A stretch of DNA of 39,176 nt from Nitrosomonadales bacterium (GTDB lineage: Bacteria > Pseudomonadota > Gammaproteobacteria > Burkholderiales > Gallionellaceae). The position numbers and the translations under genes were made by a program. How positions within the stretch are numbered: the stretch's first letter is position 1; the number at the start of each line of letters is the position of its first letter. The notes under the pieces were generated by a model, which saw only the letters and a program-made list of their open reading frames with translations, did no database searches and had not been told where the DNA came from. The stretch covers positions 1 to 39,176 of the forward strand of contig JACRAQ010000016.1 of the NCBI GenBank assembly GCA_016213335.1, written 5' to 3'. Shown here in pieces: positions 8,189 through 15,070 of the stretch.

Positions 8189-9174
8189 CGCGCTTCGGGC
8201 GGCATCTCCATTCCTGTCGCCTGTGCGCGCTGCAATAGCTCCCAGTAATAGCGGTAGGAGGCGCGGTCGTGCAGCTTGCCTTCGTGCTGGATCGGCCCCC
8301 ACGCCGCATCTTGGGCGGCGATCAATAGTACGGCAGCCACGCTGACTTCCGCGAAATCCGGCCGCATGGCTTCAATGATGGGCGCGATCTGGCCGGGGTG
8401 AATGCTCCACATGCGCAGGAAACCGAATTCCATGCGGGCACGGCGGGCATCTTCCCGCACCACATTGGCATCGCGTATTTCGGTGGTGACGTTATGGCTG
8501 GGCACGATGCCGTTGCCCAGCGCGGCAGCGGCAATCTCGCATTTGGCGCGCGCGACCAGCGCGTGGTCGAACTGGCCGGGCGAGCGCATGGCGGAGGAGG
8601 GGATGGCGCCGTGGTACCCGGAGACAAAATCCATCAGGCCGAAATCGAGCGTCTCGACATGGGGCAGGCGGGCAATTTCCCAAGCGTCGTGCAGCGCGCC
8701 GGGCGTTTCGATCAGCACGTGGACGGGAATCTCGCGGGCGATGCCGTGGCGGCTTCTCAGGTTATCGAGCGCCGTGATTTGGGTCAGGACATCATCGGCG
8801 CTTTCCGGCTTGGGCAACACGATGTAGGTGACGCGCTGCCCGGAATGGCTGAGGATAGTTTCCAGCTCATCGCGCCAGGCCGGATGTCTGACGTCGTGAA
8901 TGCGGGCACCCAGGCGACCGAAGCAATTTTCATCGGAAAGGATCAATCCGGCGATCATCTCCGCATGTTCCCGCTCCCTGCCTGCAGGAGCGCCATCCTC
9001 GCAGTCGGCGGTGATGTCGAAAACCGGCTGGCCGTTGACCGCCATTTCTGCCTGAATCTGGAGCGCCTTTTTTATCAGCTTCTCGCTGCCGGCGAAATGC
9101 TCGCAGGCGGCAAGCAGGGGAAATGGGCGGCTGCCAGAGTAGAGTACGGTGGAGGGGTGGATGAGATTATTCAT
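8170..9174 (-). CDS. CoA-ester lyase of the HpcH/HpaI aldolase / citrate lyase beta family
   Basis: A 334-residue TIM-barrel lyase related to malyl-CoA/beta-methylmalyl-CoA lyase and the citrate lyase beta chain. These cleave or form C-C bonds in (hydroxy)acyl-CoA esters using Mg2+. Visible elements are DITADCEDGAP near residue 55 (acidic metal/substrate region), VHVLIETPGALHDAW with the metal-binding Glu, and ETLDFGLMDFVSGYHG with the second acidic ligand. The C-terminal segment MWSIHPGQIAPI is the family's substrate-closing loop. The exact substrate cannot be assigned; longer proteins of this type in betaproteobacteria are usually annotated only as CoA-ester lyase. It stands alone on the minus strand, and its 3' end overlaps glpD by 19 bases in convergent orientation. 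Confidence 0.85.
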   Translation of the reverse strand: MNNLIHPSTVLYSGSRPFPLLAACEHFAGSEKLIKKALQIQAEMAVNGQPVFDITADCEDGAPAGREREHAEMIAGLILSDENCFGRLGARIHDVRHPAWRDELETILSHSGQRVTYIVLPKPESADDVLTQITALDNLRSRHGIAREIPVHVLIETPGALHDAWEIARLPHVETLDFGLMDFVSGYHGAIPSSAMRSPGQFDHALVARAKCEIAAAALGNGIVPSHNVTTEIRDANVVREDARRARMEFGFLRMWSIHPGQIAPIIEAMRPDFAEVSVAAVLLIAAQDAAWGPIQHEGKLHDRASYRYYWELLQRAQATGMEMPPEARQRFFS

Positions 9175-9191
9175 ACAGTGGTATTTCAGGA

Positions 9192-9479
9192 ATGGCGAAC
9201 ATCAGCGGTGAGAATACTATCATACGCAGCAGCCCCATTTTTCATGGTAAGCGGCAGGTGCCGGCAATCTTGATTGAGCCGGTAGAGTATGACGCGCATT
9301 TCAAAGGTGATAGATATACGGGAAACTCGTTTATGGTTAGCCTCGCACCCAATGTTGCCACTCTCTGTACGGAAGCCATTGATCGCATAAAGGCGATGTA
9401 TACTTATACGCCACAATACACATTGCACGATGATCAGCACTTTCTCAGAACTACTGAATTGATGGGGTTATCTCAATAA
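9192..9479 (+). CDS. Short ORF resembling the N-terminus of an HD-type phosphohydrolase; probable fragment
   Basis: A 95-codon frame with no family that I can name firmly. Its C-terminal part, TPQYTLHDDQHFLRTTELMG (about 72-91), resembles the segment around the HD motif of HD-domain proteins that begin with a stretch such as YTdHsxxHxxrV. It ends immediately after this motif, so the remaining HD helices are missing. No proper ribosome-binding site precedes the ATG (AGGA abuts it). It may be a decayed 5' fragment of a larger HD/ATPase protein or a chance frame. The surrounding 395-base gap (9175-9569) contains nothing else that I recognise. Confidence 0.35.
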   Translation: MANISGENTIIRSSPIFHGKRQVPAILIEPVEYDAHFKGDRYTGNSFMVSLAPNVATLCTEAIDRIKAMYTYTPQYTLHDDQHFLRTTELMGLSQ

Positions 9480-9569
9480 TGCAGGGTGGGATAGCGGTTT
9501 TTTCGCTCAGTCCGCCATTCGAATCGTATAAACCCCGGTGGGTACAGCCACGCACAGTGGGAGATTACC

Positions 9570-10442
9570 GTGACCAAACCACAATTCAAAAAAATCATTA
9601 TCTTCGGCGCCGGCCTGATCGGCGGTTCATTTGCGCTGGCGCTTCGCAAGGCTGGCATGGCCGGTGAAGCCGTCGGTTTCGGCCGCAGCTCGGCGACGCT
9701 GGAGCAGGCGAAACACTTGGGCATCCTCGACCGCATCGGAACTGATGTCGCTGCGGAGGTCGGCGATGCGGATATCGTGCTGATCGCGACTCCTGTTGCA
9801 CAGATGGCGGATATTTTTACGCGCATCGCGCCGCATCTGGGCAAACATACGGTTGTCACTGATGGCGGCAGCACCAAATGTGATGTGGTAGAAGCGGCTC
9901 GCCGTCGTCTCGGCGCAAAAGTCGCGCAGTTCGTCCCTGCACATCCCATTGCCGGAGCGGAGAAAAGCGGCGCTTCCGCTGCACAGGCCGATCTGTACCA
10001 GGGCAAGAAAGTAGTGCTGACTCCGATGCCGGAAAACACCGCCGAGGCGGTAGCGCGCGTGCGCGAGGCATGGGAGCAGTGCGGCGCAGTGGTAAGCGAA
10101 TTGACGCCACAGCAGCATGATGAGGTATTTGCCGCAGTCAGCCATTTACCTCATTTATTATCCTATGCTCTGGTGCATGACCTGGCGCGACGCGAAAACC
10201 GGGATCTGCTTTTGTCCTTCGCCGCCAGCGGTTTCCGCGACTTCACCCGCATCGCGGCAAGCAGCCCGGAAATGTGGCGCGATATTTGTATGGCCAACCG
10301 CAACGCGCTTCTGGACGAACTGGAGCGCTATATGGAAGAGCTGGGAATTCTGCACGAGGCATTGGCCGAGGCCGATGCCGGAAAGCTGGAAGAAATCTTC
10401 AGCTTGGCGCGTTCGGTGCGCGCGAACTGGTCGCAACAATAA
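9570..10442 (+). CDS. tyrA: Prephenate dehydrogenase
   Basis: A 290-residue NAD(P)-dependent dehydrogenase that oxidatively decarboxylates prephenate to 4-hydroxyphenylpyruvate in tyrosine synthesis. The Rossmann motif is GAGLIGGSFALALRKAG (13-29). The catalytic/substrate segment is HPIAGAEKSG (125-134), with the conserved His and Ser of the family, followed by YQGKKVVLTP. The helical C-terminal dimerisation domain includes VSHLPHLLSYALV. The start is a GTG at 9570 with GGGAG eight bases upstream, and the resulting N-terminus fits the family. There is no fused chorismate mutase. In many betaproteobacteria tyrA lies beside aroA and hisC; here neither is present in the window. Confidence 0.92.
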   Translation: MTKPQFKKIIIFGAGLIGGSFALALRKAGMAGEAVGFGRSSATLEQAKHLGILDRIGTDVAAEVGDADIVLIATPVAQMADIFTRIAPHLGKHTVVTDGGSTKCDVVEAARRRLGAKVAQFVPAHPIAGAEKSGASAAQADLYQGKKVVLTPMPENTAEAVARVREAWEQCGAVVSELTPQQHDEVFAAVSHLPHLLSYALVHDLARRENRDLLLSFAASGFRDFTRIAASSPEMWRDICMANRNALLDELERYMEELGILHEALAEADAGKLEEIFSLARSVRANWSQQ

Positions 10443-10531
10443 TAAAGCTGCGCATTGCAGTGATTAATATTTAATATCAACTTATTGCGCTGTTTTTCTC
10501 ATCTTAATTCTACTGAGAGCCACCCTGATAC

Positions 10532-11752
10532 ATGGCCGCATTTCGCTATGAAGCATTGGATGGTGCGGGGCGAATCACTCACGGGGTGATCGAGGCAGAC
10601 GCGTTGCGCCAAGCGCGCGCGCGGTTGCGCGAACTGGGATTGATCGCTATCGCGGTGCAAGCTGTCACACAGGAAACGCTGCATACCAGTAAAGGGCAGC
10701 GCTGGCTGTGGAGCAGGGGAATTAGCTCCGGGCAGCTCAGCTTGCTGACTCGCCAGCTGGCAACCCTGCTGGATGCGGGATTGACCATCGAACAGGCGCT
10801 CAGCGCCATGATTGAACAAAGCGAGAGCGAAGCCGTGCGCCAAGTGCTGGCAGGCGTCCGGGCTGAACTGCTGTCCGGGCACACCTTGGCGCAAGCTTTG
10901 GGCGAATACAGAACCGTGTTTCCAGAAATTTACTGTGCTCTGGTAAAAGCCGGTGAGGCCTCGGGGGAACTGGATCAGGTGCTGCTGAAGCTGGCCGACT
11001 ATACCGAAGCGCGGCAGGCGTTGCGGCAAAAAGTCAGCCTGGCCTTTGTTTATCCAGCCATTGTCACACTGGTTGCGCTGATGGTTGTTGCAGGCTTGCT
11101 GGTGTACGTCGTTCCACAAGTGATAGGCGTATTTCAGCATTCGCATCAAGCGCTACCTTTATTGACCCTAATGCTGATTGGTTTAAGTTCGGCATTGCAG
11201 GCAACCTGGGCGTATCTGCTGGCTGGCATGATTGCGGCGGCAGTAGGGATGCGTGTGTTATTGCGTCGAAATGAATTCCGTTACCGGTGGCACCTGAATT
11301 TACTAGGGCTACCCATAATTGGACGCCTGGTAAGGGGAATCAACACGGCCCGCATGGCCAGCACTTTGGCGATACTGACGTCCAGCGGTGTGCCGCTACT
11401 GATTTCTTTGCAGTCCGCCAGCAATGTTGTAGCCAACCTGCCCATGCGCCAAGCGCTGGAAGATGCCGCTAAAAAAGTCCGCGAGGGTGCCGCCCTAAGC
11501 CGGGCGCTTGCAGCTTCAAGCTTATTTCCACCCATACTGGTCCACCTGATTGCGAGCGGCGAATCCAGCGGCAGGCTGGATGCCATGCTTGATCGGGCAG
11601 CCAGGCAGCAAGAGCAGGAAATTGCAAGCTACATATCGGTGCTAACTTCTTTACTGGAGCCAGTGCTTATTCTGGTTATGGGTGGAGTAGTGCTGCTGAT
11701 TGTTCTGGCGATACTTTTGCCAATCATAGAAATGAATCAGATGGTTAGGTAA
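10532..11752 (+). CDS. gspF: Type II secretion system inner-membrane protein F
   Basis: A 406-residue polytopic inner-membrane platform protein of the GspF/PilC family, which holds the pseudopilus assembly ATPase to the membrane. The N-terminus MAAFRYEALDGAGRITHGVIEAD is typical. Two homologous T2SSF domains follow (about 70-195 and 270-400), each starting with a Leu-rich ARQLATLLDAG / MASTLAILTSSGVPL segment and carrying a hydrophobic hairpin (around 170-190, 215-240 and 375-400). The ending VLLIVLAILLPIIEMNQMVR is characteristic of GspF rather than PilC. The rest of a gsp operon is not in the window, so this is a separated gspF whose partners must lie elsewhere, or an orphan. Confidence 0.88.
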   Translation: MAAFRYEALDGAGRITHGVIEADALRQARARLRELGLIAIAVQAVTQETLHTSKGQRWLWSRGISSGQLSLLTRQLATLLDAGLTIEQALSAMIEQSESEAVRQVLAGVRAELLSGHTLAQALGEYRTVFPEIYCALVKAGEASGELDQVLLKLADYTEARQALRQKVSLAFVYPAIVTLVALMVVAGLLVYVVPQVIGVFQHSHQALPLLTLMLIGLSSALQATWAYLLAGMIAAAVGMRVLLRRNEFRYRWHLNLLGLPIIGRLVRGINTARMASTLAILTSSGVPLLISLQSASNVVANLPMRQALEDAAKKVREGAALSRALAASSLFPPILVHLIASGESSGRLDAMLDRAARQQEQEIASYISVLTSLLEPVLILVMGGVVLLIVLAILLPIIEMNQMVR

Positions 11753-12001
11753 CACAAACAGCGGCTATTTTGCCAAGCATGTTGTTTGACATAATACACA
11801 TTATGCGAAGTGTTGGAGCCGGCAAGGCAGAATAGCTCGCGGTACGGTCGTGCATTATCAAAGCCATTACAACATTTTTTCCAAACAAACCATTTTTTGC
11901 TCAAGAATGAGATTTTTTGCCGATATACAAAAAGATAGAGAGATATTCAGAAAACTCTATTGAAGTATCCTTGAAAAAAACAAATTCATAAGGGGGCATT
12001 C
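11753..12001. promoter_or_regulatory. AT-rich leader of the porin gene with a short palindrome
   Basis: This 249-base spacer is clearly more AT-rich than its neighbours. It contains TTGACA (11786-11791) overlapping a perfect small inverted repeat CATAAT-ACAC-ATTATG (11790-11805), which could be an operator for a metal or carbon regulator. I see no good -10 element at the standard spacing. The last bases hold a strong ribosome-binding site (AAGGGGG) before the porin ATG. The regulator cannot be named; the half-sites only loosely resemble Fur/Zur boxes. Confidence 0.35.
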
Positions 12002-13303
12002 ATGTTCGCAGCAGGAACTTATTTTCAACGAGTAAATTTTTTTCTTTTTACCTTGTTGGTTTTTTCTTGGCTTACCGGATCTGCTAATGCCGCCGAGGAG
12101 AACAGCCCGGACTGGGGCTCGGAAACGCTGACTGGCGATTGGGGCGGAACACGTTCTAACCTTTACAGCAAGGGCATAAGCTTGGAATTCAACCACAAGA
12201 GCGATGTGCTGACAAACACATCCGGGGGTATCAAGCGTGGTACTGCATGGATGGGATACACCGATGCCAGAATCAGGATGGATATGGAAAAGCTGCTGGA
12301 CTGGGATGCTACCACCGCTTTCATCCAATACCACAGTGAGCTTGGCAGCAAATTTAACCAGGATTATATTGATAGCTTCGTCAGTGTGAACAACATCGAG
12401 GTGGGCACAAATACTGCCCAGTTCCTCCATGCTTGGCTGCAAAAAAACTTCTTCGATGACAGCCTGTCAGTGCTAGCTGGCCTATATGCGGTTGATTCCG
12501 AATTTTACGTCACCGACACCTCTGGTGTATTTACCCAGACTCCTTACGGCATGGCGAATGACTTGGGACAGGCAAGCCCACCGATTTATCCGGTTGGTGC
12601 TTTGGCGATGCGCGTGAAATACACCTCGTCCAGCCAGAATTTTTACCTGCAAGGCGCTTTGACGGATGGTGTGCCGGGCGATCCTAACAACCCGCACGGC
12701 ACACATATCAAACTTGGAAATGGGGACGGCACGCTCTCTATTATCGAATTTGGTTATACACCGCAAACAAATGAGCAGTCTTCTGAATCAGCCAATCAGG
12801 ATGCACGCGAAGAAAGCGAATCTTTCAACAAGACAGCCATCGGTTTCTGGAACTATTCTGCGCGTGCCGACGATCAAGACCCCGCCAATGTGGGTGTGCG
12901 CCGCCAAAACCGTGGCGCTTACTTTCTGGCGGAACGTACGTTGCTGGCCGAGAGAGATCATCCCTCGCAGGGATTGTCAGGTTTTGTCCGTTTTGGCGTG
13001 GCAAACAAGGATATTCACCAAGCTGACTGGACAGGGAGCCTTGGATTGCACTACCTTGGCCTGTTTGCCGGATACGACGATGATATTGCCGCCATTGGGA
13101 TCACTGTCAGCCACGCCAGCGAACCTTACCAACGCATTAACGCCAGCTTAGGCAGCGAAACAAGTGTGGAAGCGACCTATCGCGCACAGGTTAAGCCTTG
13201 GCTCGCGCTACAACCCACGCTGCAATATGTCCGCCACCCGAATATGAATCCCGCTACAAAGGATGCTTGGGTAGTTGGTGTACGGCTTGAGGCAGCTCTA
13301 TAA
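12002..13303 (+). CDS. OprB-type carbohydrate-selective porin
   Basis: A 433-residue outer-membrane beta-barrel protein of the OprB family, whose studied members admit sugars. A signal peptide is evident (FFLFTLLVFSWLTGSANA, cleaved before AEE). The mature start carries the family's LTGDWGGTRSNLYSKGISLEF motif, followed by alternating hydrophobic strands, LQKNFFDDSLSVLAGLYAVDSEF and the late IGITVSHASEPYQ region. The protein ends with a strand motif (WVVGVRLEAAL). Near residue 260 there is a hydrophilic loop rich in Glu, Asn and Ser that may be an external loop. It opens the plus-strand metal island, but a 660-base gap separates it from the efflux operon. A role in sugar uptake is family knowledge; any link to metals is only positional. 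Confidence 0.87.
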   Translation: MFAAGTYFQRVNFFLFTLLVFSWLTGSANAAEENSPDWGSETLTGDWGGTRSNLYSKGISLEFNHKSDVLTNTSGGIKRGTAWMGYTDARIRMDMEKLLDWDATTAFIQYHSELGSKFNQDYIDSFVSVNNIEVGTNTAQFLHAWLQKNFFDDSLSVLAGLYAVDSEFYVTDTSGVFTQTPYGMANDLGQASPPIYPVGALAMRVKYTSSSQNFYLQGALTDGVPGDPNNPHGTHIKLGNGDGTLSIIEFGYTPQTNEQSSESANQDAREESESFNKTAIGFWNYSARADDQDPANVGVRRQNRGAYFLAERTLLAERDHPSQGLSGFVRFGVANKDIHQADWTGSLGLHYLGLFAGYDDDIAAIGITVSHASEPYQRINASLGSETSVEATYRAQVKPWLALQPTLQYVRHPNMNPATKDAWVVGVRLEAAL

Positions 13304-13432
13304 AGGGGACTCTAAAAATCAGAGTTCGCCAAAATGGCCCACAAGACACGCAACGCAATTAGGTCAGACAGTCTTATATGCATCTTCCTGGAAGCGATTG
13401 CGCTTCATAGCCGTACCATTTAGACTGCGAGC

Positions 13433-13783
13433 ATGGATAGCCTGACTCGTCGTGCCGTTTACCTTCTCATGATCACGCTCATGATTAATGCGTGCGGCTG
13501 GATGTTCAACAAAGAAGCTGTGACCGACGTGTGGTTTGGCGAGCAGCGCAGCATGGCGGTGGATGCCGGCAGCTCTCAGGTTGAATCCTTCGCTGTCCAA
13601 GGCGGCTCTCTGGAAAGCCCATGCAATCATTGGTGCCATGCTGCCGTCCATTTGGTTGGATTGCTCAACCAGTGGATTTTTGTAGCGCCAGAATTTGCCA
13701 ATAGGCAATTTTTCAATATCTCCTTCGTCATCGATTATTCCTTCCCTGACGGCCTTTTCAGGCCACCGCGACACACCTCCTGA
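13433..13783 (+). CDS. Doubtful hypothetical ORF
   Basis: A 116-codon frame starting RRAVYLLMITLMINACGW, which superficially looks like a lipoprotein or membrane signal (LMINAC). I recognise no family. No clear ribosome-binding site precedes it, and an almost coextensive minus-strand frame competes with it. It is listed only because the surrounding 660 bases have no other candidate. Confidence 0.18.
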   Translation: MDSLTRRAVYLLMITLMINACGWMFNKEAVTDVWFGEQRSMAVDAGSSQVESFAVQGGSLESPCNHWCHAAVHLVGLLNQWIFVAPEFANRQFFNISFVIDYSFPDGLFRPPRHTS

Positions 13784-13933
13784 CCATCCCTAGGTTTTTG
13801 TAATGCTGCTCCATGCCTCGCGCGAAGTCAGGCATGGCCCCCTTCCCCAAGATTGTGACTGCCGGGAAGCTTGATCGCATTACAGAGGCTGCCATAAGCC
13901 GTTCCTACTAGCTTCAGTCTGATTTCAATTTGC

Positions 13934-13955
13934 GATGCTGCGTCCGCGCAGCATC
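13934..13955 (+). promoter_or_regulatory. Perfect hairpin with UCCG loop directly upstream of the efflux operon start
   Basis: GATGCTGCG-TCCG-CGCAGCATC forms a nine-base perfect stem closed by a UCCG tetraloop of the stable UNCG class. It ends one base before the ribosome-binding site TGGAG (13956-13960), and the adaptor ATG is at 13967. The position suggests an RNA element that protects the 5' end or affects ribosome access. It lacks a T-run, so it is not a standard terminator. Confidence 0.5.
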
Positions 13956-13966
13956 TGGAGTTTCAT

Positions 13967-15070
13967 ATGAAAACGATACTTTCTTATTTGCTACTGGTCT
14001 TGTGCGTTTCGCAAAGCGCCTCGGCATCCGATGAACTGGCGCTCAACGCCAAACAAATTCAAACACTCGGTATCACCACTGCTGCTCTGCCTGCCAAACA
14101 ATCTGGTGAAGTATCCGGGTTACCCGCACAAGTTGTCATCCCCCCCAATCAACTGTACGTCATCAGCACACCGCTTCCGGCGATGGTTGAACAGACATTG
14201 GTTGGGGTGGGCGATAGCGTCAAAAAAGGGCAACCGATTGCGCGATTGCAAAGCCCTGCATTGGCCGAGGCGCAGCGTGGTTTGTTGCAGGCCAGCGTAC
14301 AAAACCAACTTGCCAAAGAGAATCTTGCCCGCGAGGAAGCCTTATGGAAAGACGGCATCATCGCCGAGAGCCGTTATCGTGCTACCAAGGGCATGGCAAT
14401 CGAAGCCCAGGCGGCATTGGCGGAGCGCAAACAACAACTGCGTCTCTCCGGCATGTCGGATACCGCCATCGCGCAATTGCAATCCGATAACAACTTGAGC
14501 AGCCAACTCACTATGACATCACCGATTGATGGTGTGGTGCTGGAAAAATCGGCCAGCGCAGGTCAACGCCTCGATGCTGCCGTGCCGATGTTCATGATTG
14601 CCAAGCTCAAACCGCTCGCCCTGGAAATCCAGGCGCCGCTTGCTTACACCCGCGACCTCAAGATAGGTGCGGCGGTTACCGTTCCTGCTTATGCGGCAAG
14701 CGGCAAACTCACCGCAATTGGGCGCAGTCTGACCGGTGCCAACCAGACCATTTTGTTGCGAGCCATGATCCAGCAAGGCGCAGAGAATCTGCGCCCCGGC
14801 CAGTTTGTCGAAGCCAGCATCAGCATCAACGCGAACGGCGGTGCGCAGTGGAACATTCCCAACAGCGCGATTTCGCGCATCGCGGGCAGGACGGTGGTGT
14901 TTGTGGAAACTCCACAAGGTTTTCGCGCACAAACCATCAATGTGCTGAACGAAGGCGCACAAAACAGTGTAGTCAGCGGCGAGCTTAAGGGTGATGAAAA
15001 AATCGCCGTGCGCGGCGTTTCGACGCTCAAGTCGAGCATGATGGGCATAGGCGGTGGAGAGGACGAATAA
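13967..15070 (+). CDS. RND efflux periplasmic adaptor subunit (CusB/CzcB family)
   Basis: A 367-residue membrane-fusion protein that joins the inner-membrane RND pump to the outer-membrane channel. A signal peptide (LSYLLLVLCVSQSASA) precedes the mature start SDELALNAKQIQTLGITT. The lipoyl-like half motifs are VGVGDSVKKGQPIARL (about 83-98) and MTSPIDGVVLEKSASAGQRL (about 184-203), flanking a helical hairpin rich in Gln and Ala. The beta-barrel and C-terminal domain end in ISRIAGRTVVFVET and GELKGDEKIAVRG. The extended Met- or His-rich N-terminus used for metal binding by CusB and CzcB is absent. The stop codon shares its last base with the pump start, so translation is coupled. Confidence 0.9.
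   Translation: MKTILSYLLLVLCVSQSASASDELALNAKQIQTLGITTAALPAKQSGEVSGLPAQVVIPPNQLYVISTPLPAMVEQTLVGVGDSVKKGQPIARLQSPALAEAQRGLLQASVQNQLAKENLAREEALWKDGIIAESRYRATKGMAIEAQAALAERKQQLRLSGMSDTAIAQLQSDNNLSSQLTMTSPIDGVVLEKSASAGQRLDAAVPMFMIAKLKPLALEIQAPLAYTRDLKIGAAVTVPAYAASGKLTAIGRSLTGANQTILLRAMIQQGAENLRPGQFVEASISINANGGAQWNIPNSAISRIAGRTVVFVETPQGFRAQTINVLNEGAQNSVVSGELKGDEKIAVRGVSTLKSSMMGIGGGEDE

Larger units (their letters stand above)
13304..13966. other. Spacer between porin and RND efflux operon, with hairpins and doubtful ORFs
   Basis: These 663 bases lack a recognisable gene. Hairpins are GAAGCG-ATTG-CGCTTC (13391-13406), CCATGCCT/AGGCATGG with an 11-base loop (13811-13837), and a perfect nine-base stem directly before the adaptor gene (13934-13955). 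Overlapping open frames occur on both strands between 13364 and 13783. The plus-strand one is listed separately. The minus-strand one (136 codons, 13364-13774) is equally unrecognisable. The region may be a decayed gene or mobile-element remnant; I could not identify which. Confidence 0.45.

Noticed and set aside
8398-9273. 291-codon plus-strand frame opposite the CoA-ester lyase
   Set aside because: Antisense shadow; the minus-strand protein has all lyase motifs.
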